Origin: an uncultured Pedobacter sp.
GTDB taxonomy: Bacteria; Bacteroidota; Bacteroidia; Sphingobacteriales; Sphingobacteriaceae
Direction: 5' to 3'
Assembly (NCBI RefSeq): GCF_913776295.1
Contig: NZ_CAJYOJ010000027.1
Location: forward strand, 1-52,841
DNA length: 52,841 bases
Both the position numbers and the translations under genes were made by a program. Below the pieces are notes generated by a model, which saw only the letters and a program-made list of their open reading frames with translations, was not told the DNA's origin and did not search any database. Shown here piece after piece: positions 9,214-19,879 of this stretch (position 1 is the stretch's first letter; every line of letters begins with the position of its first letter).

Positions 9214-12200
9214 TAGTTCTTTTTTCTGTAAGATGAGCGGCTTTCTTTAATGGTAGCAATGCCCCTTTCGGTTTCTTTCTTCACCCTGATCAATGATCCC
9301 TCATCATCATATTCATAGAAGGTTGCAAAAGCGTTTTCATCCAACTCTGCCATGAGTTTAAAATTACGGCTATCGTAAGTGTATGATTTTAAAAGGGCAT
9401 CTTTTGGATGTATCCTGATATCATCAATGTAAATTCCGCCATAATTGGCTTTCAGCAGGAGATCCATTTTATGATATCCGCTCACCTGGGTATTGATTCT
9501 GCCTTCCAATAATTTCCATCCTTCTACAACCGCTTTATAGTTTAATGTTATCGGGTAGTTGTAGCCATAACTAGGTACCTGATAATAAGCACTGACGTTA
9601 ACACTTTTATTTGTTGGCTGGTTATCTTTTACCCAAACGTTAAAAATATATTCGTTTCCCTGTACCGGTTCAAAACCGCGAGGCAGTAAACCATAATTAT
9701 TGAGCAGGTTAAATTCGCCATTGTTGTTCCTCGTGAGGTAAGGTGAGATTTTTTGCTCTTTATTATGTTTTACAGTAGAAAGTACAATCCCATCAGTTGA
9801 CAGCGCCAGGCTATATTTACCAGTGTGTGATACTAAATCAGAAATAGACCAATATAATGGTTGGTTATATGGCTTTGATACAAACTCTTTCACGATATTG
9901 GAATCTGGCACAACCACGTGGCGGTTGCGGTCTTCAAAACTGTTGACATAGATTTCCCTGTTTCTGGCATTTGATGCCACTGCCGATGGTAACTCACCCT
10001 TAAAATCAAAACTTGCAGCACTATATCGGTTTAAGGCATCTTTGTTTTCCAACTCCTGACCATATTTATCGTACTGGGTAATGATATTGGAAGTAATCCA
10101 TTTAGGTTCCCAGAAATTTTCGACCAGATTTACCCAAGGAAAGCCCGTATTCCAGTAAGATTTAAAGTTCTTGAAGTACCCGGCGTTAGCAACGTTCATA
10201 CCTTTCTTTCCTAAAGAGAATATATTATCATAAGCCCTAGTCTCCTGATATACTTTCTGTTGATACGGACGCCAGTTACCTTTTAGTCCTTGAATAAACG
10301 GGTTGTAGAAAGTACTATAGGTAAAGTGCCATGTTTTAGGTGCATTGAGCGATCTAAAACTTTGAATCTCATTTGTGTTTGCAAGATTTAATGTTGTAAA
10401 AATCGTTTTTGGCGGGTTACCGGCAGAAGATGCAAAAATCTGACCAATAGTGTTATCGTAAATTTCGACCCCTAAAGAACCTGGGTTTTGACTCCAGTTA
10501 TGGCAACAGTTAGGCACATTGTAACCTTCAACTTCGATATTATGCGTTCCGGCTTCCAGATACAATGGAAAAATATTCCAATAATCACTTTGCCCTATAT
10601 TGGTTAAGCCAGGTTGGAACACATTACCATCTATAGTAATGGTTATTCTATCATCACCGGCAAAGCCGATATAATATTGTTTACTTACCTCGGCATTAAA
10701 TGTTGATGAAAACCCAACTGCCTCAGATAAAGCCGGTAAATCTTCACCTTGATATCTGTTTGGAAATATACCAATAGAAGCCATTCTGGTATTGAGGTAA
10801 TTATTGCCAGAATTATAATAATAGTCTGGATTTCCCTGATATTCATTCGTACAATTTTCACAATAGGGGTCATAAGGATTATAAAAGCGAACTCCTAGCC
10901 TTCCGTGTTCAACATGATTTCCAACTAATCTGAAAATAAAATTAAAGGAGGTGTTTTCAATACGCTCTGTAACCTGCCCTTGTGCATCAACCGGCCATTC
11001 ATCATCGTAAGTGGTTAGCGATGCGGATATTACCTTTAACTGACTTAAATCGCCGTTAATATTCAGTTTATTGTTTTTTATCGGATTATTAACTGATACA
11101 ATACTTTCGGTTGAGGCCAATAAAGTATTTCTAAATCCTGAACGCACTACTTTAAAAGTTTTGGCTACTCCTTCACCTGTAATCGATTTTAACACTTTAC
11201 CGTTGCGATCGATCAGTATTTTCGATGGTTCCAGGAGATTGACGGCAATTGTATTAGGATTAGTAGGGTTACCATGATAAATTGTACTTCGGTTATCTAT
11301 AACCCAATAATGTGTTCCTGTTCCCAAATTAATTAATTCATCTCCCTGTGTTAATAAAGCCCAATAACTGTCATTAATTTCATATAGATTATTCAGGTAC
11401 ACATTTTTGAGAACCATCCCCAGGTTCTGGTAGGCTCCGCCCATTTTCCTGTAGGCCCAATAAGCCGGTAAATTAAGTGAATAATAATCTTTATTAAACT
11501 CATTCTGTGTTTTGGTTATCAGGGCTTCGCCGGTTACACCATCATAAGCAATATTTTCAACTGCAATAGAAGAACCGTTCTCCTTTTTAATCACGGTTTT
11601 AATCAAACCATTGGTTTGTATAACCTTTACCGCACAGGCTGATCTGAATAACTTGTATTCATTATTGCCATTAACAGGAAAATGAGGAATAACTAAAGGC
11701 GCGAAAATAAAAGGAATAACATCAACCCCTAAATTTACGGCAAGCCCGGTATTATTTGTTTCCTGCTCCCTAAAGTCAGTATAAAACTCTATATCTCTTC
11801 CAATTACGCCAGGACGAACATTTCCACTTGGTGCAACAATACTCACAGTATTATTTAACCTTTTTTCTACCGCATTTTGGTCGTCAACCTTATATTTATA
11901 TTCCGTTGAGGATATATCTACTCCGGAACTATTAAATATACGGTTTGCCTTTGGTTTTCCATGCATATCGTTTAATTCTATGCAATAGCCCTGAGCGAGT
12001 ACCAATTCTTCTATACTATTGGTCCGGATAAGAGAATAAGTACTTTGGGGTTTTGGGTTGTATTTTTTTAATGGCAAAACATTAACCCTGACCGGAAAAT
12101 CTTTGGCGGTATAAAATTCGTTTACAACATAACCGGTTTTAGGAATCTGATCGGATGGTAAACTACCACCGGCTTCCAGATCCTTAATGGTTACTTTACT

Positions 12201-15200
12201 GTACCCAACACCGGGCGATGGATAGAGGGATTCGCCAAAAGGTGCCTCCAGTTCAAAATAATTGTTAATTGTTCCCTTTATTTTCTGAATATAGGGAACA
12301 GGCTGTTTTAAAGCATTTTCGTCATTACCGATAGATGGCTCATAAGTAGCTACCCCACTACTGATAGTGTTTCCATTAGCTGATGTAGTTTTGTATTCAT
12401 AACTTTGGCCATAAACCCCTTTTGGGGTGTTGGTTCCCGTCAGCAAATCCCATTCATCTTTTATGGTAATTTGTTTAACCCTGGCACCACCTCCTAATTT
12501 AGCCTTTGCAGCCAAACTGATACGCGCAAAACTTTTACCTGATTCAACCGTGCTACAATAACCTTTTCGCTTGGCTTTTTGATAAAAATTTTCACGGAGT
12601 TCTTTCAGGTTTCCTGCAGCGTTCATAACAGCACTCACCGCTGCAGCAACGCCCGTATTCTGATTATCACCTACCCTGTTCTGATAGCCCGGATAGGCAA
12701 ACTTTGGATATTCATTTTTCATCTTTTGCCATGCAGCAAAACGAATGGGGTTAGTTATTGTACCACCTTCAGTTATTTGCTCTAAACTTAGTTTTGCTAT
12801 GCCCGAATTCACATCAACCGAGGTTACTTTACAATATGCGGATACAAAATCAATTCCATTATTACTGGAAGGTGCATTTGTAGTACTTACATTAATCTGC
12901 GATTTTGTATAGATATAATCAGAACCATTCAGATAGGTATTTTTGAACCACTGGGTTTGGTCCTGACCAGGCGGTGGATCAGAATCTACATTAAGCTGTA
13001 TAATAGCATTAGGATTGGCTAGGGTCGTACCATCAGAAAAACTGTATGGAACCATCACTGCTGCGTGCTTATTTTGCACATAGGCATAATCGTCTGCTTC
13101 GTACATTACCCCGATATTTCCACCAGAAGGCAATTCAATATTACTAAGGTGCCATAAACCCACAGCCTGGTCTGCATAAGCTTTATCCTGTGTGGCATAA
13201 GGATATTCTTCATTTGTCAGATTTCCCGGATTGGTCTGATTTTTATAAGTACCCCAACGGTCGGTCATCATGATTCCATAAGGAATATCAACGCCATTTA
13301 TTTTAGAATTGTAGGTGAAAATATAGGGGTGATATTGCCCCTTGTGGGTATTTCCGTATTCGAACCAAACCTTTTTTAACGTTAGTTTACCCCCGCCACT
13401 TGCAGTAGAATTTGGCGTACCTGGGCATAAATCATATCCATATTCAAATTTCACCACTTTAATTGGTTTGCTTAAATTCTCTTTTGAATACAGGCGGATT
13501 TCTTTTAAACATTTCTGTTTTGTGCCAATATCCAAAGCACCTTTCCAATCTGTTACCCCCAGGCCATCAAGCCTGTCTTCGGTAAGAAAGTAGGCGATTT
13601 TTGTTTTCGATTCGATCGAGTGAACATAATAGATTTCCTTTTCTCCGTAAACGATAGATCCCTTGTCATCATCCGGATCGGCTAATAAGCCCCTGTTTAA
13701 ACTTCCTTCGGGTACATGTGCACCTCCGTTTTTCTTATTGCCAAAAGGAGTACGCCACCTATAGGAATTAATTTTGCTATAGTTAAATTTAATACCGGTC
13801 CCATTATCGTCCAAACTGATCCCATCTCCGGTTTTATCTACATAATCGGGAGATAAAATACCACTGATCAGATAACTGTAAGCATATGCTGGTTGCGAAT
13901 CCTTATGATAATAATTATCAAGTCCCTGATTATGATTAATTTCATTGCCATTTAAAGGCACATCAACTTTTCCGCCACCATTATTTCCGGCATTGTTTAC
14001 TGCAAATGAAATTTCTTCCTGACGTTTATTATAAACGGGAACACCATAAACCATTCGTTGTCCGGAGGTGTTTGTTATTGTTATTTCGGAAATATGATGT
14101 TTTTTCCTTAAGGTATCAACCCTTGAAACGCGTGTAGGCAATGCTGCACCTACTCCCATATTATTTGGATCAAAAGTCTGTGCATCTATAAAACTGTAGG
14201 TATCTATCGTTTTATTCAGGCCGGCCATGGATGCCTCTCCTGCAGTTAAATATGATATCGAGGTTCGCTGTATCTGGCGTTTATCTTTTTCTATTTTTTC
14301 GTTAGCCGGTAATGATACGTTGCCGCCAAAATTATTTACTGTACTAAAACTCTGTGAGGCAGTTTTATCGGAAGTTGAAATTGACAATGGAGTTGCTCCA
14401 TGTATTTTAGAGACCATGGCACTGTCTTCGATATTTTTATCTTCTGCATCCCGAAAGAAAACGTGCTGCCTGGCCGGATTAGCAGTGGGTTCATCCTGAA
14501 AATCACCATTTTTTAGATAATTATTGTCGCTTGTCCATTTTCTGGTTACAAGTGAGGTAGATTGATTAAAAACAGTTACTCCACCATGTGCATAGGCACC
14601 AAATCCAATATCGCCACCAAGACTGGTCACTCTACTATTGTCCGCAACTTCATTATCAAAGTATACCCCTGTTCCACCCCTGTAGAGCCTGAATTGACCC
14701 GAACCTGTTTGACTATTATAGGTAAATACATCAGGTGTAGCAATGGGCAAAGCGAGGTTAGGCAATTCGGGTATTACCGGATTATCTTTTTCCCTGATAA
14801 AATCATGTATAGCTTTTTTTTGATTTTTTCCCTGCTCTGAATACAAATAACCATATTCCGGATTTCTGAATTTGCCCCCATTAGAGATATACCTCACACT
14901 CTTGTAACCTGTTCCGCCTGCACTCCCGTAAATGCCAAAAACGACTCCACCAACGTCTACACTAAAAGAACCATATTCTGAAGTATAAGGCACCTGAATT
15001 TTCGGCGTTACAGGTTCAGTGTTATAAGAGATGGATGAAGAGGTATTATAACTCATAAAACTCTTATTAAAACTTAATGCCTTTAAACCTGAGCGGCTAT
15101 TGTACCCTAAAGAGGAACTGAAACCTGCGTTTACCAGGGTCTTTTCTTCTTTAAATGCGGATATAGCTAACGATGCATTTGGTGTAACATCTACTCCAGA

Positions 15201-15809
15201 AGCGGTATTGGATAAAATACCGATCCCCAAACCTGCTGTAAGCTGACCATCATTAGCCAATGAAAAAGACATACCGGCATTTGCACCGATTTCGGCACCT
15301 ATACCCGTATAATTATCACTAAAAATACCAAAAGTGAGAGAGCCGTTTATTCCCGCCCCACCTTTAAAAGCCGTATTCTTTCCAAAGAGCTCTACTTTAG
15401 CGGTTAATTTACCGCCCACCGTTATTTTTGGCTTAGTATATTGTTCTGTTACCAGCTCATCTCCGCTTAAATCATCTGGTACGCCTCTTAACTGCCTGTT
15501 AATGGCGCCCACGTTCAGGTTCCAGCCCAAACCAACCCAGCTGGCTTCATCATCAATGCCCACCCCCGATTGATAGTTTAAATTGATGGGATAACCGTCA
15601 ACATCCAATAATGGAATGTTGTATTTAAAATCTCCGCTAAATAAATCAACCATATCTGAAACACCAACAGGTTGAAAAGACTGCGCTTCTGGCTGAGCCG
15701 GACCTGACGTTAGTGCGTAAACACTTAAGGGCTGAAAAATTTGTATCAGCCACAGTGCCAGCAAAAATTTAGCAATAAATTTGGTCTTATTGATTAAAGT
15801 ATATCCCAT
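9213..15809 (-). CDS. Giant secreted RHS/SpvB-like protein (2198 aa)
   Basis: A signal peptide occupies about residues 1-33, ending near PLSVYA. Residues 35-115 carry the conserved Bacteroidota opening block (FQPVGVSDMVDLFSGDF, then EASWVGLGWNLNVG, then RGVPDD) typical of large SpvB/TcB-like RHS proteins. A PA14-like beta region with a CENC pair lies at about 1640-1790, and a carbohydrate-binding-module-like segment at about 1950-2130. The protein ends in a short YD-like stretch (YEYDDEGSLIRVKKETERGI) with no RHS core and no toxin tip. It therefore resembles the shell half of a two-part RHS system, with the core-bearing partner encoded two genes downstream. The junctions are one base to the lipoprotein gene upstream and a one-base overlap downstream. 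Surface location is inferred from the signal peptide and composition. Confidence 0.85.
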   Translation of the reverse strand: MGYTLINKTKFIAKFLLALWLIQIFQPLSVYALTSGPAQPEAQSFQPVGVSDMVDLFSGDFKYNIPLLDVDGYPINLNYQSGVGIDDEASWVGLGWNLNVGAINRQLRGVPDDLSGDELVTEQYTKPKITVGGKLTAKVELFGKNTAFKGGAGINGSLTFGIFSDNYTGIGAEIGANAGMSFSLANDGQLTAGLGIGILSNTASGVDVTPNASLAISAFKEEKTLVNAGFSSSLGYNSRSGLKALSFNKSFMSYNTSSSISYNTEPVTPKIQVPYTSEYGSFSVDVGGVVFGIYGSAGGTGYKSVRYISNGGKFRNPEYGYLYSEQGKNQKKAIHDFIREKDNPVIPELPNLALPIATPDVFTYNSQTGSGQFRLYRGGTGVYFDNEVADNSRVTSLGGDIGFGAYAHGGVTVFNQSTSLVTRKWTSDNNYLKNGDFQDEPTANPARQHVFFRDAEDKNIEDSAMVSKIHGATPLSISTSDKTASQSFSTVNNFGGNVSLPANEKIEKDKRQIQRTSISYLTAGEASMAGLNKTIDTYSFIDAQTFDPNNMGVGAALPTRVSRVDTLRKKHHISEITITNTSGQRMVYGVPVYNKRQEEISFAVNNAGNNGGGKVDVPLNGNEINHNQGLDNYYHKDSQPAYAYSYLISGILSPDYVDKTGDGISLDDNGTGIKFNYSKINSYRWRTPFGNKKNGGAHVPEGSLNRGLLADPDDDKGSIVYGEKEIYYVHSIESKTKIAYFLTEDRLDGLGVTDWKGALDIGTKQKCLKEIRLYSKENLSKPIKVVKFEYGYDLCPGTPNSTASGGGKLTLKKVWFEYGNTHKGQYHPYIFTYNSKINGVDIPYGIMMTDRWGTYKNQTNPGNLTNEEYPYATQDKAYADQAVGLWHLSNIELPSGGNIGVMYEADDYAYVQNKHAAVMVPYSFSDGTTLANPNAIIQLNVDSDPPPGQDQTQWFKNTYLNGSDYIYTKSQINVSTTNAPSSNNGIDFVSAYCKVTSVDVNSGIAKLSLEQITEGGTITNPIRFAAWQKMKNEYPKFAYPGYQNRVGDNQNTGVAAAVSAVMNAAGNLKELRENFYQKAKRKGYCSTVESGKSFARISLAAKAKLGGGARVKQITIKDEWDLLTGTNTPKGVYGQSYEYKTTSANGNTISSGVATYEPSIGNDENALKQPVPYIQKIKGTINNYFELEAPFGESLYPSPGVGYSKVTIKDLEAGGSLPSDQIPKTGYVVNEFYTAKDFPVRVNVLPLKKYNPKPQSTYSLIRTNSIEELVLAQGYCIELNDMHGKPKANRIFNSSGVDISSTEYKYKVDDQNAVEKRLNNTVSIVAPSGNVRPGVIGRDIEFYTDFREQETNNTGLAVNLGVDVIPFIFAPLVIPHFPVNGNNEYKLFRSACAVKVIQTNGLIKTVIKKENGSSIAVENIAYDGVTGEALITKTQNEFNKDYYSLNLPAYWAYRKMGGAYQNLGMVLKNVYLNNLYEINDSYWALLTQGDELINLGTGTHYWVIDNRSTIYHGNPTNPNTIAVNLLEPSKILIDRNGKVLKSITGEGVAKTFKVVRSGFRNTLLASTESIVSVNNPIKNNKLNINGDLSQLKVISASLTTYDDEWPVDAQGQVTERIENTSFNFIFRLVGNHVEHGRLGVRFYNPYDPYCENCTNEYQGNPDYYYNSGNNYLNTRMASIGIFPNRYQGEDLPALSEAVGFSSTFNAEVSKQYYIGFAGDDRITITIDGNVFQPGLTNIGQSDYWNIFPLYLEAGTHNIEVEGYNVPNCCHNWSQNPGSLGVEIYDNTIGQIFASSAGNPPKTIFTTLNLANTNEIQSFRSLNAPKTWHFTYSTFYNPFIQGLKGNWRPYQQKVYQETRAYDNIFSLGKKGMNVANAGYFKNFKSYWNTGFPWVNLVENFWEPKWITSNIITQYDKYGQELENKDALNRYSAASFDFKGELPSAVASNARNREIYVNSFEDRNRHVVVPDSNIVKEFVSKPYNQPLYWSISDLVSHTGKYSLALSTDGIVLSTVKHNKEQKISPYLTRNNNGEFNLLNNYGLLPRGFEPVQGNEYIFNVWVKDNQPTNKSVNVSAYYQVPSYGYNYPITLNYKAVVEGWKLLEGRINTQVSGYHKMDLLLKANYGGIYIDDIRIHPKDALLKSYTYDSRNFKLMAELDENAFATFYEYDDEGSLIRVKKETERGIATIKESRSSYRKKN

Positions 15810-15810
15810 A

Positions 15811-16224
15811 TTATTTGATCGTGAGCACGTATTTTTTTTTATTAATCATCTGATCCTGATAAATCAGTATATATTCTTTTGACGAAAGGTTTTGGTTATT
15901 GAATCCTACAAGAAATTCATAACTCCCTTTTATTCCATTGACTATGGGTTCCACATATTCGGGATATAACTTTGCATTGTTTTTAAGTAGATAAAAGCAA
16001 CTGTCAGCGTGATACAGAAAAGATTCGGCAATTTTTTCTTTCCCTTGCTCCATAATTTTTTGATCAGGAAATACCCTAACCATAAAAGTCTGCATCCTAT
16101 TATTTGATGTGTTTTTTTTTAATTGGGCCATTACCTTTATGTCCTTATCGAAATACTGGCCTGAAGGACTCTTAGCAGTACAGGAAATGATACCAAGTAA
16201 CATTATTATAGCGTACTTTCTCAT
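15811..16224 (-). CDS. Small putative lipoprotein in the RHS operon
   Basis: A 137-aa protein beginning MRKYAIIMLLGIISC. The LGIISC sequence fits a lipobox with Cys15 as the lipidated residue, so the mature protein would be membrane-anchored in the periplasm. The rest has no motif I recognise; it is Lys-rich and ends MINKKKYVLTIK. Its start overlaps the stop of the 366-aa gene by four bases (ATGA), and its stop lies one base before the 2198-aa giant. The tight coupling suggests it acts with the RHS giants, perhaps as an anchor or pilotin-like factor for the barrel protein. That role is inference from position only. Confidence 0.75.
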   Translation of the reverse strand: MRKYAIIMLLGIISCTAKSPSGQYFDKDIKVMAQLKKNTSNNRMQTFMVRVFPDQKIMEQGKEKIAESFLYHADSCFYLLKNNAKLYPEYVEPIVNGIKGSYEFLVGFNNQNLSSKEYILIYQDQMINKKKYVLTIK

Positions 16225-17321
16225 TCTGCGGGTTGTTTATAAAGAAATCTTAAACTTTTCTGACTGCCATCTGGCATTTGAATTTTCATGATATAGGAAT
16301 AGTTATCATCAAATGAAAAATTATGGCTCAAATCAATATTAACTTTATTTTGACCACGTTTAAGCCTTAACTTCGGTAGTTTTTTTATCTTTTTTGAGGG
16401 GTTATTAATGCAGAGTACAGTGTATTTAAGCGGCTGGTCATGATAGGAATTAATCAGTGCAAACCTGATTTGCCCGTTTGCCACATAAAAATTGCCCTTA
16501 ACCAAATCCTCTATATCCCGATATCCATAATCTTCAGGTACAGCCGTAGTCAAGCTATCCTGGCAGTTTACTTCGAACGACCAGATATCGGATCTGTTGA
16601 TTATCGTTTGATCGCGGTAGGCGCTCACCTGCCAGGCATATTTTTTACCTGCAACCAATTCTTTCGAATTTGGTGGATAAACCAACAAATTGGCCACTAC
16701 CCCTTTCTGGTTTACAATCGGCAAATTATAGTTTAGCGCTTCAACAGCATTTTGTTTATCCTTAATCTCTACCAGCATGACCTGGTAAAGTAAACCATCA
16801 ACCTTGGGTACAGAGGGCTGCCAGGTAAGTAACGGGCGTTTTTCACAGATTTCATCCTGATCGTAAGGCTCAATCAGATCCAGTGGTGCCGGAGGGGTAA
16901 TTTCATTATTAAAAGTCTGATCGATAATAATCTCCTGACTTGAAGAGGCTGAATAGATATTAAATTCATACTCGTAATCGCCCTGTGGAAAGTATTGGTT
17001 ACGCCTGATAAAATTTGCTGTTGCATTCTGTGCCATGGCTACACTGGCTCTACGGGCCACTCCCGGCGGAATGATGTTATTCCCCGGTACAATGGTGAAT
17101 GCTTCAGTTTGTATGGCAGCTATTTTTCCGGCGCGGGCTTCCCTAACAATAATGTTCATCCTCACCGATTTAACTCCAGACGAATTGTAGATAGATGCCC
17201 GGAAAAGTCCGTTAAGGGTATTACCATAAACCTCAGGAACAAATACGATACTGCTTTGCGCCCAAAGGTGGGAGGCCTGAAAAATAAAAAAAACGACTAC
17301 TATTAATTTAAGCTTGCTCAT
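16221..17321 (-). CDS. Periplasmic beta-sandwich-like protein in the RHS operon
   Basis: A 366-aa protein with a clear signal peptide (residues 1-22, cleaving after SHLWA-Q). Residues 25-150 look like an immunoglobulin-like domain (VFVPEVYGNTLNGLF, RMNIIVREARAG). Residues 155-255 resemble a fibronectin-III-like domain ending in the typical YAWQVSAYRDQ and IWSFEVNC strands. The last 80 residues look like a further beta domain. No enzyme motif is seen. It overlaps the barrel-like gene upstream by four bases and the lipoprotein gene downstream by four bases. A structural or adaptor role between the outer membrane protein and the RHS giants is plausible but untested. Confidence 0.75.
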   Translation of the reverse strand: MSKLKLIVVVFFIFQASHLWAQSSIVFVPEVYGNTLNGLFRASIYNSSGVKSVRMNIIVREARAGKIAAIQTEAFTIVPGNNIIPPGVARRASVAMAQNATANFIRRNQYFPQGDYEYEFNIYSASSSQEIIIDQTFNNEITPPAPLDLIEPYDQDEICEKRPLLTWQPSVPKVDGLLYQVMLVEIKDKQNAVEALNYNLPIVNQKGVVANLLVYPPNSKELVAGKKYAWQVSAYRDQTIINRSDIWSFEVNCQDSLTTAVPEDYGYRDIEDLVKGNFYVANGQIRFALINSYHDQPLKYTVLCINNPSKKIKKLPKLRLKRGQNKVNIDLSHNFSFDDNYSYIMKIQMPDGSQKSLRFLYKQPAE

Positions 17322-19879
17322 TGTTTGTCGAGATAATAACGTATAGATAACTCTCCCCTGTTGGTCGAAAAAAGATCGGGATAGGTTGGGGTAATCAGGT
17401 TTTTGCGAATGTCTACGTAAGCGGAGATATCGAAATGTTTCTTCAGCAAAAACTGAATACTTTGTTTAATACCGGCCTGGCGGGCAAGATTTTGATTATC
17501 AAGATAACTTAGTCCGCTAGACATGGAAACGTTCCTAAATAAAAGATACTGCAAAGAAGCATCTGAGTTCAGCATATTGCCTAATATGGTGTTTGCATTA
17601 AGCTCGCGGTTGTAAAATACATTCCCTGAAAGTGAAAATTTCTTAAATACTATAGTCTGCACATAGTTTAATTGCATCAAACTCGAATTGCCCAACGATA
17701 GTGGATTGGCAATTGCCTGCTGTGCTACACTTACATGGCTAAAACCGCGCTGACCAAAAAGTTTATAATTTGAATGGAGATCAAGCTGGAATTTTTTAGC
17801 CGCATAAACCGGTATATTGCCCTGAGATACTTTATCCACTCCATTATCAATATATTTTAAACCTAAGTTGGTTGACCTGGAAACCCGGAATCTTGAATCG
17901 AGTTGTATATTGTGGTTGCTCCAATGCGAATTATCAGTTGCACTGACCGGCATTTTCTTAAAATCAGAACGTACCGAAAGCGTCATTTTATTGTGGAAGA
18001 AATTTTTGCGGATATTACCCCCAAACCTTAAATTGAGATTACCGATGCCCTGTTGGCCTGGGTTTTGAAAGCCCGCCCCAGCATAATTAACAAATACTGT
18101 ACTTCTAAGTCCCGATTTTTTAGCATCAATGGAGTGGTTTAGCCCAACAGACATGGTTTGTAAAAAGTCATCCCTGAAATAATTGCCATTGGTATTTCTG
18201 TCAATCATAAGCTGATCCGGACCAAATGCAGCAAGCTCTTTATATTGGGTAGAAGATTTGGAAACATCAAAAGTAACTGTACCTGCTTTATTAAAATTAA
18301 AAGCCTGGCTAAGGGTAAACACCATGTTGTTGCGCGGCAAAGTATTTTGTGCAAAGCCGATGTTACCGTTAAACTGCCGATCATAAGTACCCACCCATGA
18401 AAGCTTGCCCGAGCCGAATGAAAAATTGGTAGTAGGTACACTTAAATAACTATACAATTTCGGAATTGTATAGGTAGAAGAGTTAAAACCAACATCTTTT
18501 GATGAGTTAAGATCACGGTTTGTACTCACGCCTACACTAACAGGTCCCCTTGCCGTACGTAAGGAGAAATGGAATCCATTTAAGAAAAGATCCCGATTAA
18601 GGAAACTACCGGGCAATTGATGACCAAAATTACCAGCCTGAAATTCCCGCAGCCGGGCATAACCTTTTTGTAAGAAGCCCATATCCTTTCCTTTAGAAAG
18701 TTCTGATACAAAGAAATCCTCCAGTTCTCTTTGTGAGATTTTACCCTGGGCAACTTTTTCGAGCAGTTCGAGTTTTTCGGGATCTAGACCGCTCTCGTAA
18801 ACCGATTGCTGCACTTTTTGGATTTCGGTAAACAGCTCCTGCTTTTTAGCATTTAAAAGGTTGGTAAGCGAATCCTGCCCATTTTGGCTAAGCTGTCTGC
18901 CCCCATTCTGTGTCTGATTTTTAATTTCATCCGTAAACTCGTTCAATTTTCCTTTCAGTTCCAACTCATCCATTTTAAGCATGCTCCTTAAATTTTGTGG
19001 ATTGTTTAAATAGGCCTGCAGTTTTGGGGAAGCAGAAAGATCGATGTTTTTAGCAATCTTATCCTGTATCTTTTTACGGAGGAAAGATTCGGCAGTTTGT
19101 CCGCTTAATATGTTTTTACGCAGATTACGGTACCTATCCAAGTCGGCCTTAAAAAACTCGTTAAAGCTGGGTTTAGGTAAATTGAATTTAAAAAGATTGC
19201 CCTGATCGAACCTGAAATCGCGCATGACCGTATAATTATTGGCCAGCGAAAGATCGATTGGGATATTGTATATTTTTAGCTGCCCCGCAAAGGTTACGTT
19301 GTTCAACAGGTTTTTACCGTTGGCAGGATTTTGCGTTTTAATGTACTGGGTTTCATTTCCTACAGAAACATCGCTAAGTTGTATTTTATTGCCCTTATTA
19401 AGCGTATCTTTCTTAAATAGCTTAGCAATATCAGATTGTTTTACCCGCTGATCTGCCTGAGCTAATACCGATTTTTTAGCAGTCTGAATTTTGTCTTTCG
19501 CCAAAGAATCGGCTTTAGATAGCTTTTGCTTCCCAAATTTAAGTGAATCAATAAGGCTTTGCTTCGTTTTAACATATTTCGCTGTTGTTTCTGCTGAAAT
19601 ATTTACAGGTTTTCCATTAGGTGCTTTTTTTAGGGAATCTTTTTTTACCAATCCGGTTAAATCTGGTTGATTAAAACTTTGCTTCACCTGTGAGACAATC
19701 GCTCTTTTCGTTGTTTTGATTTTCTGTAAAGCCAGAGAATCTAATTTCTGAATTTTCTGCTTGCCCAATTTCAGGCTGTCTGCAGCAGCCTGCCCTATTG
19801 AAGGAAGCTGCGCAAAAAGCTGCACCGATTGCAGGCAGAAGAATACCAGCACAGTAGCTGTTATTAGGGCTTTGTTCAT
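17318..19879 (-). CDS. Probable outer-membrane barrel protein with duplicated N-terminal helices
   Basis: An 853-aa protein with a signal peptide (residues 1-23, ending LQSVQLFA). Residues about 36-105 and 113-180 are an internal duplication: both copies carry DSLK(L/F)GKQK, a Lys-rich helix, then SQVKQS or AQADQR, then a KKD motif. A helical, Gln/Lys-rich stretch follows to about residue 470. The C-terminal 380 residues show alternating aromatic and polar strands (FRVSRSTNLGLKY, FSLSGNVFYNRELN) and end GELSIRYYLDKQ, like an outer membrane barrel. It is the first gene of the six-gene operon. I do not recognise a named family. By position it could be the conduit or anchor for the giant proteins encoded behind it. 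Confidence 0.75.
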   Translation of the reverse strand: MNKALITATVLVFFCLQSVQLFAQLPSIGQAAADSLKLGKQKIQKLDSLALQKIKTTKRAIVSQVKQSFNQPDLTGLVKKDSLKKAPNGKPVNISAETTAKYVKTKQSLIDSLKFGKQKLSKADSLAKDKIQTAKKSVLAQADQRVKQSDIAKLFKKDTLNKGNKIQLSDVSVGNETQYIKTQNPANGKNLLNNVTFAGQLKIYNIPIDLSLANNYTVMRDFRFDQGNLFKFNLPKPSFNEFFKADLDRYRNLRKNILSGQTAESFLRKKIQDKIAKNIDLSASPKLQAYLNNPQNLRSMLKMDELELKGKLNEFTDEIKNQTQNGGRQLSQNGQDSLTNLLNAKKQELFTEIQKVQQSVYESGLDPEKLELLEKVAQGKISQRELEDFFVSELSKGKDMGFLQKGYARLREFQAGNFGHQLPGSFLNRDLFLNGFHFSLRTARGPVSVGVSTNRDLNSSKDVGFNSSTYTIPKLYSYLSVPTTNFSFGSGKLSWVGTYDRQFNGNIGFAQNTLPRNNMVFTLSQAFNFNKAGTVTFDVSKSSTQYKELAAFGPDQLMIDRNTNGNYFRDDFLQTMSVGLNHSIDAKKSGLRSTVFVNYAGAGFQNPGQQGIGNLNLRFGGNIRKNFFHNKMTLSVRSDFKKMPVSATDNSHWSNHNIQLDSRFRVSRSTNLGLKYIDNGVDKVSQGNIPVYAAKKFQLDLHSNYKLFGQRGFSHVSVAQQAIANPLSLGNSSLMQLNYVQTIVFKKFSLSGNVFYNRELNANTILGNMLNSDASLQYLLFRNVSMSSGLSYLDNQNLARQAGIKQSIQFLLKKHFDISAYVDIRKNLITPTYPDLFSTNRGELSIRYYLDKQ

